The translations under genes were made by a program, and so were the position numbers. DNA of 37,562 bases, from positions 1-37,562 of the forward strand of contig JAAFJB010000026.1 in the NCBI GenBank assembly GCA_013297995.1. The letters run 5' to 3'. This document shows positions 8,936 through 15,868 of this stretch, piece after piece (position 1 is the stretch's first letter; each line of letters begins with the position of its first letter). The DNA comes from Chitinophagales bacterium (GTDB lineage: Bacteria > Bacteroidota > Bacteroidia > Chitinophagales > Chitinophagaceae). The notes below the pieces were generated by a model, which was not told the DNA's origin, did no database searches, and worked only from the letters and a program-made list of their open reading frames with translations.

Positions 8936-9826
8936 ATGAAAATAAGAATATTTTTTACACTTATTGTTCTGGCAATATTAGTGGGATGCGAAAAAGACAT
9001 CACTCTTGAGCCGCTTCAACAAGAGCCCAAACTGGTAGTAGACGCGGAGATAGAAAATGGTCGTCCCCCTTTTGTTGTGATTTCCAATTCCTTCAATTTT
9101 TTTTCTACTATTGATACCGCGTTACTATTCAATTCATTTGTTAAAAATGCAGTTGTGAATATTTTCGATGGTAATAAGAAATATTCCCTTCGGTATTTTG
9201 AATTAAGAGCCGTAAGTGGAAGCCGCGTAGGTTTTTATTCAAATGATCCAGCAGATCCAGCGGGTGTGCTTTTAGGAGCAGAGGGAAAAACATACCGCCT
9301 TACCATTGAAACTGGGGGTAAACTTTACAACAGCAGTACCACCATTCCAGCTATTACAAAAAAAGTAGATTCGCTTTGGTGGAAACCAGTTCCGAATAGG
9401 CCAGCTAATGATAGTTTTCGGGTATTAATGGCTAGGATAACCGATCCACCGGGCATGGGTAACTATATTCGTTATTTTACAAAAGTAAACAGTGAAGATT
9501 TTTATCCTGGCTTTAACAGTGTTTATGACGACGATGTTATTGATGGTAAAACCTATAATACGGATGTAGACAAAGGCGTAGATAAAAATCGCATTCTTGA
9601 AAGAGATAATTTTGGTTTTTTTAAAAAAGGCGATACCATTACCGTTAAAATGGCAAATATCGACAAAGCCAGCTTCGATTTCTGGCGTACCTGGGAATTC
9701 ACTTTTCAATCTATCGGCAACCCATTTTCCGCACCAGGGGTAGTAACTGGAAATGTCAGCAATGGCGCATTGGGCGCATTCTGCGGATATGGTGCTCAAT
9801 ATACACGTATTATTATTCCTAAATAA
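8936..9826 (+). CDS. DUF4249 family lipoprotein
   Basis: Predicted outer-membrane-associated lipoprotein of 296 residues. From the ATG at 8936 the N-terminus is a short hydrophobic signal ending in a lipobox, LVGC, with Cys18 as the lipidation site. A TTG at 8921 would put five polar residues before it and is not preferred. The mature part begins with the DUF4249 pattern: a PKLVVDAEIENGRPPFVVISNS stretch split over about residues 30-52, later VVNIFDG, GKTYRLTIE and TTIPAITKKVDSLWW. DUF4249 genes usually follow a TonB-dependent receptor gene, and the proteins are thought to help surface uptake. No receptor is adjacent here: it sits between rpoD and trxB. The substrate cannot be told. Confidence 0.85.
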   Translation: MKIRIFFTLIVLAILVGCEKDITLEPLQQEPKLVVDAEIENGRPPFVVISNSFNFFSTIDTALLFNSFVKNAVVNIFDGNKKYSLRYFELRAVSGSRVGFYSNDPADPAGVLLGAEGKTYRLTIETGGKLYNSSTTIPAITKKVDSLWWKPVPNRPANDSFRVLMARITDPPGMGNYIRYFTKVNSEDFYPGFNSVYDDDVIDGKTYNTDVDKGVDKNRILERDNFGFFKKGDTITVKMANIDKASFDFWRTWEFTFQSIGNPFSAPGVVTGNVSNGALGAFCGYGAQYTRIIIPK

Positions 9827-9897
9827 AGCGTACGATTGAAAAACATGCCAGTAAATATTTCGTTGAAGAATACAATTGATGACTCAAAAAATAGATT

Positions 9898-10842
9898 ATG
9901 GAACAAGGAGTAATTGAAAAAGTATCGGTGTTAATTATTGGGTCTGGTCCTGCAGGTTATACCGCCGCTATTTATGCAGCACGTGCCAATATGAAACCAT
10001 TGCTGTATCAAGGTATACAGCCGGGTGGGCAACTCACCATTACCACCGAAGTAGAGAATTATCCCGGTTATCCCGATGGCATTCAAGGCCCAGAAATGAT
10101 GATTCATTTTGAAAAACAGGCTGCAAGAATGGGGACAGATATACGGTATGGGCTGGCAACAAAAGTTGACTTTAGTGCTACTCCTTTCAAGGTTTGGATT
10201 GATGAGGAAAAAGAAATACACGCCGATTCAGTTATTATATGCACTGGTGCTTCTGCAAAATGGTTGGGACTACCCAGTGAAGAGCGATTGAATGGATTTG
10301 GCGTAAGTGCTTGCGCTGTATGCGATGGTTTTTTCTTTAAAGGAAAAGAAGTAGCCATTGTAGGTGCGGGTGATACTGCTGCGGAAGAAGCATTGTATTT
10401 AAGTAAATTATGTACCACGGTTCATATGTTTATTAGGAAAGATAAAATGAAAGCCAGTAAAGTAATGCAGGATAGGGTATTGGCGACTGCCAATATTAAA
10501 GTATACTGGAATACAGATACGGATGAAATTTTGGGTGAGAAAAAAGTAGAAGCAGTCCGCATTAAAAATAACCTTACCCATCAAACACAAGATATTCCAG
10601 TAAGCGGATTCTTTGTTGCTATTGGTCACCAACCTAATAGTGATATCTTTAAGGAATGGATTAATATGGATGAAACAGGGTATATCTTAACCCAACCGGG
10701 TACCACAAAAACCAATATTGAAGGGGTGTTTGCAGCAGGGGATGTGCAAGATAAAAACTATCGACAAGCAGTTACAGCAGCCGGTAGTGGTTGTATGGCC
10801 GCACTAGATGCAGAACGTTACCTAACCGCAAAAGGTCACTAA
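9898..10842 (+). CDS. trxB: Thioredoxin-disulfide reductase
   Basis: Flavoenzyme that uses NADPH to reduce thioredoxin in the cytoplasm. The 314-residue product has the FAD-binding GSGPAG motif (residues 15-20) followed by YTAAIYAARA, the redox-active disulfide CAVC (Cys139 and Cys142, followed by DGFFF), the NADPH-binding GAGDTAAEEA (156-165) and the C-terminal FAD motif GVFAAGDVQD. Length and order fit low-molecular-weight TrxB. The ATG at 9898 is the only sensible start. It heads a compact same-strand run of folB, a TPR gene and an acyl-CoA-binding protein gene. Confidence 0.97.
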   Translation: MEQGVIEKVSVLIIGSGPAGYTAAIYAARANMKPLLYQGIQPGGQLTITTEVENYPGYPDGIQGPEMMIHFEKQAARMGTDIRYGLATKVDFSATPFKVWIDEEKEIHADSVIICTGASAKWLGLPSEERLNGFGVSACAVCDGFFFKGKEVAIVGAGDTAAEEALYLSKLCTTVHMFIRKDKMKASKVMQDRVLATANIKVYWNTDTDEILGEKKVEAVRIKNNLTHQTQDIPVSGFFVAIGHQPNSDIFKEWINMDETGYILTQPGTTKTNIEGVFAAGDVQDKNYRQAVTAAGSGCMAALDAERYLTAKGH

Positions 10843-10883
10843 GGATGGATACATGTTTTAGCTAGATTATTAGTACTCCCTTT

Positions 10884-11243
10884 ATGATGAAAATTCACCT
10901 GAGCAAGCTTTGTTTTTTTGGATTCCACGGAATATATGATGAAGAGCGTTTATTGGGCAATGATTTTGAAGTGAATATTGAAGTAGGATTTACACCTGCT
11001 TCCTTACCAGTACTTCATATTAAAGATACCATCAACTACGTGGATGTTTACGAACTTGTTAAAAAGCGCATGTCTACACCAACCCCCTTGTTAGAAACCT
11101 TGGCTACGGATATTGCTAGTGCAATTCTGGCACAGTTTTCTCTAGCAGAACAAGTAATCATCTCCATTGATAAGGTTCGTCCCCCCATTGAACAGTTTAA
11201 GGGGCAACTGGGAGTATCATTTGAACTTAAAAGAAACGGATAA
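10884..11243 (+). CDS. folB: Dihydroneopterin aldolase
   Basis: Folate-pathway enzyme that cleaves 7,8-dihydroneopterin to 6-hydroxymethyl-7,8-dihydropterin and glycolaldehyde. The 119-residue product begins with the family pattern of a short strand, then FFGFHGIYDEERLLGNDFEV; later come DTINYVDVYELVKK, LLETLATDIA and a C-terminal SIDKVRPPIEQFKGQLGV that carries the conserved Lys. Tandem ATG codons at 10884 and 10887 make the start uncertain by one residue. The stop codon shares one base with the next start (TAATG), so translation of the TPR gene is probably coupled. Confidence 0.93.
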   Translation: MMKIHLSKLCFFGFHGIYDEERLLGNDFEVNIEVGFTPASLPVLHIKDTINYVDVYELVKKRMSTPTPLLETLATDIASAILAQFSLAEQVIISIDKVRPPIEQFKGQLGVSFELKRNG

Positions 11244-12004
11244 TGCGGCTTAGATTTTTATTGTTATTGATGGTGTTTTTTTTTCAAGCCTATTTGCTTT
11301 CAGCCCAAGACATAGCCCTACTATTTAAAGAGGCTGACAATTTAGAGAGGGTTCAAAAAGAATCCGATGCACTGGAGAAATACAAGCAGATACTGGTATT
11401 AGAACCTGCCAATATTAAGGCATTGGTGAAAGCGTCCGAGCTGGCTGTTTCCAATGGTTCAAGGGCACCAAAAAGCAATGATACCCGCTTATTCTATGAA
11501 TCGGCACTGGCTTATGCAAAGCGAGCCTTTACCGCTGACGCTAATAATGCCGATGCCAACTATGCAATGGCAATGGCCTGTGGCAGGTTGACGGACGTAG
11601 AGACTGAGAATAAAAAAATTGTTGCTTTAGTTAAAGACGTGAAACTATACGCTGATAAAGCTGTTTCTGTGAATCCAAATCACGCTAAAGGCAATTATAC
11701 ATTGGGCAAATGGCATTATGAGATGGTTACTTTATCTGGATTCAAAAAAGCTGCTGTAAAACTATTTTATGGTGGCTTACCCGATGGAGACCTAGATAAA
11801 GCTATTTTGTATATGGAAAAGTGTAAGTCGCTGGCTCCTTATTTTGTAGCGAATCAACTGGATCTGGCAAAAGCATACAAAGAAAATCATCAGCCTGCCA
11901 AAGCTATTGAACTATTGGAAAAAGTAGTTAAATTGCCCACTAGAACTGCGGATGATGCAGCCCTTAAAACTGCAGCAGCCAATTTACTCGCATCATTACA
12001 ATAA
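11243..12004 (+). CDS. Secreted TPR protein resembling eukaryotic RMDN (regulator of microtubule dynamics) proteins
   Basis: The 253-residue product has a signal peptide (hydrophobic stretch to LLSA, cleaved before QDIAL), so it is probably periplasmic. The rest is helical TPR-like repeats. The stretch from GKWHYEMVTLSGFKKAAVK through the PDGDLDKAI helix to YFVANQLDLAKAYKE resembles, from memory, the C-terminal TPR part of the RMDN/FAM82 family (pattern G.W.Y.......A..LF...P...L..A......A..L.P.F..N...LAK.Y). That kinship is an inference without a database search. The start overlaps the folB stop by one base; an acyl-CoA-binding protein gene follows six bases after the stop. No enzymatic motif is visible. 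Confidence 0.75.
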   Translation: MRLRFLLLLMVFFFQAYLLSAQDIALLFKEADNLERVQKESDALEKYKQILVLEPANIKALVKASELAVSNGSRAPKSNDTRLFYESALAYAKRAFTADANNADANYAMAMACGRLTDVETENKKIVALVKDVKLYADKAVSVNPNHAKGNYTLGKWHYEMVTLSGFKKAAVKLFYGGLPDGDLDKAILYMEKCKSLAPYFVANQLDLAKAYKENHQPAKAIELLEKVVKLPTRTADDAALKTAAANLLASLQ

Positions 12005-12010
12005 ATATTT

Positions 12011-12268
12011 ATGCATTTAACCGACTTATTTCAAGAAGCTGTTGCCAACAGCAAAACCTTGCTTCAAAAGCCTGATAATGATATTTTATTAAAATTATAT
12101 GGACTCTTTAAGCAAGCTACAGAAGGTGATAATGAGCAGGATGGTCCTGTTAACTCCTTCGACTTTGTGGCCAAATTTAAGCATGAAGCTTGGGCTAAAC
12201 TAAAGGGACTCACCAATGAAGCGGCTATGCAGCAGTATATTGATTTGGTGAATCAACTGAAAGGCTAA
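12011..12268 (+). CDS. Acyl-CoA-binding protein
   Basis: Small four-helix protein (85 residues) that binds long-chain acyl-CoA esters. The core motif YGLFKQATEGD (residues 35-45) carries the Tyr and Lys that contact the acyl-CoA headgroup. The later FDFVAKFKHEAWAKLKG and AMQQYIDLVNQL helices are also typical, and the length equals the usual size of the family. There is no signal peptide, so it acts in the cytoplasm. It follows the RMDN-like TPR gene by six bases and is last in the run from trxB. Its TAA stop overlaps the TAG stop of the convergent MATE gene (shared bases within 12265-12268). Confidence 0.93.
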   Translation: MHLTDLFQEAVANSKTLLQKPDNDILLKLYGLFKQATEGDNEQDGPVNSFDFVAKFKHEAWAKLKGLTNEAAMQQYIDLVNQLKG

Positions 12269-13620
12269 ATAGTCATTTTCTTCCATCTATCGCTTCTCAT
12301 ATACCAAAATGAAGGGATAAACATAATGGCCCAATACAACCATTCGCTTCCCCATCCCCAAGCAATGGACAGATTCATTTTTTCCAGTACAATGTATACA
12401 TACAGCATATAAAAAACAATGGTAGAAATTTCTGTGTACAGATTCATCTTAGAATTACCTGTTCCCGTAACTGCGCTTACCCATACTACGGCCACTGACA
12501 TTAAAATCATGGCCACCGATACAATTCTTAGCACAGGAATGCCGGCGGTGATAAAGTCTTCACCTTGCCCGTATATACCCAGAAAAGCCCTCGGAAAAAG
12601 ATTTAAGAATACAAATACCACCAAAGCAAAACCAATGCTCCATTTAAGAATTCGGTAAATCAAAGGCATTACTGCTTCTTTTTTACCCTGCCCAATAACA
12701 TTGCTTACCATAGTATTGGTTGTGGCTGCAAATGCCCAAGTAAAGCACCCGAAAAAACCAAATAGGTTGCGCATGGTATTGGAAATAGCCAAATCTCTTG
12801 CACCATGGTGCTCAATAAGAATATAGAAATATTCCCAGCTCATAATACTAATAAGGTGCTGTAAAATAAGCGGGTAAGATTGTGTAAGTATTAATTGCGT
12901 ATATGTTTTTTGGTAAGCTACTTTCTTAAAAATTTGCATTTTTTTACTGATGCCATTGAATCTTATCACTAAAAATACAGCAAACAAACCTGCAAACTCA
13001 GCAATGATAGAAGCATAGGCTGCGCCATTAAAACCTAGGTTGGGCATACCCATTTTGCCATAAATAAAACCATAGTCAAAAAACACATTCACCACTGCTT
13101 CTGTAGCAGTTCCCAATATCAACAGCTTACTTTGGTTAATGCCTACCAACAGCGCATTGCGCATTTGGTAAATGTATAGAATGGGTAGTCCCAAAATTCT
13201 AATATACAAAAAGTGGATGGCCATTTGAATGCCTTCCTCATCATGAAGCGACCATTTAAGTACCGTAGGAGCAACTAACCATGTGATTAGTATACCCAAC
13301 AGGGCAAATACCATTGCAATTCTTACGCCATGCCAAAAAAGGGTTCCTATTTCATCAATTCTGTTTTCACCAGCCCTCCTAGAAATTAAGGCCTGCAAAC
13401 CATTGTTCAATCCATTCCCAACAACCGCAAATAGTAAATAATAAACACCCGTAATACCTGCAATGCCTAGTTCCTTTTGCCCCAAACCACCTAGAAAAAT
13501 ATTATTGGTAATAAAATTTAGTTGTGGAACTATGATGGAAGCAGAAATGGGCAGGGCAATACGAAGAATTTGTCTATTGCCTGTGTTGATCTTCAAATTC
13601 ATTGAATGGGTACTGCTCAT
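12265..13620 (-). CDS. MATE family multidrug/Na+ antiporter-like efflux transporter
   Basis: Inner-membrane protein of about 451 residues with around 12 hydrophobic segments, in the two-bundle MATE layout. Segments such as ILRIALPISASIIVPQLNF near the N-terminus, the following FLGGLGQKELGIAGI, and NGLQALISRRAGE fit the family. The ATG at 13620 is chosen over a TTG at 13632 because a perfect -7 element (TAACTTTG) spans 13637-13630 on this strand and would cover the TTG. The predicted leader is therefore only about five bases. The substrate cannot be predicted. The gene's end overlaps the end of the acyl-CoA-binding protein gene on the other strand by four bases. Confidence 0.92.
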   Translation of the reverse strand: MSSTHSMNLKINTGNRQILRIALPISASIIVPQLNFITNNIFLGGLGQKELGIAGITGVYYLLFAVVGNGLNNGLQALISRRAGENRIDEIGTLFWHGVRIAMVFALLGILITWLVAPTVLKWSLHDEEGIQMAIHFLYIRILGLPILYIYQMRNALLVGINQSKLLILGTATEAVVNVFFDYGFIYGKMGMPNLGFNGAAYASIIAEFAGLFAVFLVIRFNGISKKMQIFKKVAYQKTYTQLILTQSYPLILQHLISIMSWEYFYILIEHHGARDLAISNTMRNLFGFFGCFTWAFAATTNTMVSNVIGQGKKEAVMPLIYRILKWSIGFALVVFVFLNLFPRAFLGIYGQGEDFITAGIPVLRIVSVAMILMSVAVVWVSAVTGTGNSKMNLYTEISTIVFYMLYVYIVLEKMNLSIAWGWGSEWLYWAIMFIPSFWYMRSDRWKKMTI

Positions 13621-13629
13621 AATGAAGCG

Positions 13630-13637
13630 CAAAGTTA
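13630..13637 (-). promoter_or_regulatory. -7 promoter element of the MATE gene
   Basis: The minus strand reads TAACTTTG, an exact TAnnTTTG match. The implied transcript start is near 13625, five bases before the ATG at 13620, so the mRNA would be almost leaderless. No convincing TTTG occupies the -33 position. Confidence 0.5.
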
Positions 13638-13714
13638 GTATTTTGAAGGGTGAGCTGTATCTATCTCAGTTCGTTAATGCTTTTTTATATATTATTGCAG
13701 CGTAATTAGCGTGA

Positions 13715-14557
13715 ATGGCCATTAAAAAAGCAGGTTTTTATCAGCAAGATCCCATCAGTGGTTCTGCATTTCAACTCTTTATTGAGCTGGATGAGCAGGA
13801 ATTGGTGTGTATGTCTAAATCAATTGAAAGTGGTTTAATTGTTGCTTTTGAGCAATTTGAACTTGAAAAAGAAGTGAACGATGATTGGAATGATGTATTT
13901 TATGAAATTAAAACCATTTCAAAGTTGTTCAATCAAACTTTTAAACAGGTTAGCTGTTATTTTAATACTGTTGAAGCGGTGTTGGTGCCAGAGAAATACC
14001 TGACTGCAACCTCCGCTGAAGATTATTTGAATCTTATTTACGGAGAAAGCAATCGGATGGAAGTAAAGTACGAAAAATTGAGCAGTACCAAAGTATTCAT
14101 CAATGCCTATCGTATTAGGAAATCTTTATCAGAATTGCTGAGTAGGCAATTCATTATTTTTCACACCGCTCATGTATATTCTTCTTTGCTCAATGATATT
14201 ATGAGTAGGGCCATGGTGCAGGAACAATTTGTTAAAATACAGTTTTATACGAAACATTTTATATTGGCTATTTGGAAGGGCGGGCGATTGCAAATGGTAC
14301 AGACTTTTAAATTTATTACCACAGAAGATGCCATGTATTTCATATTAAGATCTACCCAGCAATTTGGAATTGAAACCAATGCTGCCGTATTGGAGTTTAG
14401 TGGAATGCTAGATAAAGACTCAGATTTATTTCAACAAATAAAGCACTTATTCCCCCATTTTGAATTTGACTTTCTTACCCCATCTGGAATTTTTGGAGAA
14501 GTGCTATTAGAGTACCCAAACTATTATTTCACACCCTTTTACAAACTAACGATATGA
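13715..14557 (+). CDS. DUF3822 family protein
   Basis: The 280-residue product has no signal peptide or membrane segment. It matches DUF3822 by overall form: an N-terminal strand-rich part, a middle SRQFIIFHTAHVYSSLLNDI region, the QFYTKHFILAIWKGGRLQMVQTF segment and a C-terminal FTPFYKL. The family has been described as having an actin/HSP70-like ATPase fold, as far as I recall, but its function is unknown. It overlaps the rsmD start by four bases (ATGA), an arrangement pointing to coupled translation and a possible role linked to RsmD or ribosome maturation. The ATG at 13715 is chosen, with a weak -7-like TATTATTG at 13690-13697. Confidence 0.85.
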   Translation: MAIKKAGFYQQDPISGSAFQLFIELDEQELVCMSKSIESGLIVAFEQFELEKEVNDDWNDVFYEIKTISKLFNQTFKQVSCYFNTVEAVLVPEKYLTATSAEDYLNLIYGESNRMEVKYEKLSSTKVFINAYRIRKSLSELLSRQFIIFHTAHVYSSLLNDIMSRAMVQEQFVKIQFYTKHFILAIWKGGRLQMVQTFKFITTEDAMYFILRSTQQFGIETNAAVLEFSGMLDKDSDLFQQIKHLFPHFEFDFLTPSGIFGEVLLEYPNYYFTPFYKLTI

Positions 14558-15093
14558 GGATTATTTCCGGACAATGGGGTGGTAGAAAAATACATCCCCC
14601 GGCAAATATGCCCCATACGAGACCTACCACTGATATTGCAAAAGAAGGTCTCTTTAATATACTACAAAGCAGGATGAGTTTTGATGGTATTGCTACTTTA
14701 GATTTATTTGGGGGAACTGGGTGTATCAGTTATGAACTTGCGTCTCGTGGTGCAACAGAATTGACCATTGTAGAGAAAGATTTGGTAATGCATGGTTTTA
14801 TTCGCAAGAATGCTGAGATGCTCGGTATAGAAAATTTGCAATTGCTAAAACTTGATGTTTTTGTTTTTTTACAAAGCTGCACCAATCAATATGATTTTAT
14901 TTTTGCAGGTCCGCCTTATTCATTGGGAGCTATTGATGAGTTGCCCAAATTGATTGTGAGCAGAAAATTAATTGCTCCAGGTGGCTTTTTTGTATTGGAA
15001 CATACCCCTCGCAATGCCTACGAAAAATTTGAAGGATTTTCTTTTGTGAGAAATTATGGTACTACGCTTTTCTCATTTTTTACAACAGAATAA
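14554..15093 (+). CDS. rsmD: 16S rRNA (guanine966-N2)-methyltransferase RsmD, with altered motif IV
   Basis: SAM-dependent enzyme that methylates G966 of 16S rRNA during small-subunit assembly. The 179-residue product begins with the family's MRIISGQWGGRKI, then the substrate-side TRPTTDIAKEGLFNIL, the SAM motif LDLFGGTGCISYELASRGA (about residues 49-67) and VEKD. The catalytic motif IV is normally (D/N)PPY/F; here it reads AGPPY, with Gly119 in place of Asp. That is a one-base difference (GGT for GAT, 14908-14910), so activity is uncertain. The gene overlaps DUF3822 by four bases and ends 30 bases before the convergent DUF2490 gene. Confidence 0.9.
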   Translation: MRIISGQWGGRKIHPPANMPHTRPTTDIAKEGLFNILQSRMSFDGIATLDLFGGTGCISYELASRGATELTIVEKDLVMHGFIRKNAEMLGIENLQLLKLDVFVFLQSCTNQYDFIFAGPPYSLGAIDELPKLIVSRKLIAPGGFFVLEHTPRNAYEKFEGFSFVRNYGTTLFSFFTTE

Positions 15094-15122
15094 TCATTGA
15101 TAAGCAAGAAAAAGGAGTGGAT

Positions 15123-15857
15123 TTAATCTACTTGACTGGGATGTCTTTCTCTTCCAGATTTTCCCTCATTAAATGAAAATAGTAGGGTGGTTTGTAAAAA
15201 ATTTTTCCATTGTTCTTTTCCAGATCCGAAATAGTCAAAACGATTCACCAATCCTGTTTGAACCGTAAGTAGATCATTAATATCATAACCCACTAATAAA
15301 CTTAACCGATTCTGCTCAAAAAAATTACCACTATTTGATAAAAAGATTTCATTTGAAAAACTGAGGTACCAAGTGTTATTTTCTACTACGGGTTTATTGA
15401 TGGGAATAATTGCATTGAGTCTGTATCGAAATCTATTTCTGTATCCATTGCTCGTAAATCTTTGCTCAAATCGATAACGGTGTTCTAGTTTTACTCGAGA
15501 GAGATAATTATTGAGTATAAGCTGTTGCCAGAGCCTAAATTCACTGTTTATTACGGGAGATTTAAAGTCGCCATCGGGCTGGTAAGTAGTATAATGCCCC
15601 ATAGCAGCAACGAGACTAATTTTTTGGGGGAAATTATATCCAATGCCTCCTTTGTATTCGTGGTAGTTGAAATGGTGGTAAGCCTGCTGTGAGCGAAGTT
15701 GGGTTTCAAAAAAAACATTCCATTTAGCGTTAATGGTATAGCGACCAGTGGCTACATTCCAAGTACCCATGCCGGGCGTTTGGGCTTCAATACTAGTTGT
15801 ACAAAAAACAAAAAAAGCCATCCACAAGAGGGCTTTTTTAATAGATGAATCCATCAT
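15123..15857 (-). CDS. DUF2490 family outer-membrane beta-barrel protein
   Basis: The 244-residue product has a signal peptide (cleaved after SIEA, before QTPGMG) and a strand-rich body with alternating aromatic residues. The pattern LEHRYRFEQRF...NRFRYRL..IIPIN in the middle is typical of DUF2490, an uncharacterised outer-membrane barrel family of Bacteroidota. Tandem ATG codons at 15857 and 15854 leave the start uncertain by one residue. It begins 11 bases after the E2 stop on the same strand. A terminator-like hairpin lies inside its first codons (15811-15839). Function unknown. Confidence 0.85.
   Translation of the reverse strand: MMDSSIKKALLWMAFFVFCTTSIEAQTPGMGTWNVATGRYTINAKWNVFFETQLRSQQAYHHFNYHEYKGGIGYNFPQKISLVAAMGHYTTYQPDGDFKSPVINSEFRLWQQLILNNYLSRVKLEHRYRFEQRFTSNGYRNRFRYRLNAIIPINKPVVENNTWYLSFSNEIFLSNSGNFFEQNRLSLLVGYDINDLLTVQTGLVNRFDYFGSGKEQWKNFLQTTLLFSFNEGKSGRERHPSQVD
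15811..15839 (-). terminator. Intrinsic-terminator-like hairpin inside the DUF2490 signal-peptide codons
   Basis: On the minus strand AAAAAAGCC and GGCTTTTTT pair perfectly over 9 bp around an 11-base loop. The T-run continues as TTTTTTTG then TTTTTTG. It lies 30 bases after the stop of the E2 gene but inside the first 16 codons of DUF2490, so it may end or attenuate E2 read-through. The stem has only three G-C pairs. Confidence 0.4.
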
Positions 15858-15868
15858 TAATTAGGATT

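Noticed and set aside
8921..8938. TTG starts upstream of ATG in several genes (8921, 13632, 24484, 25082, 26816)
   Set aside because: In each case the later ATG gives a better signal peptide, lipobox or family start, or the TTG lies on a promoter element.
9425..9799. 124-residue minus-strand frame inside the DUF4249 gene
   Set aside because: No domain, no promoter and fully within a well-supported gene on the other strand.
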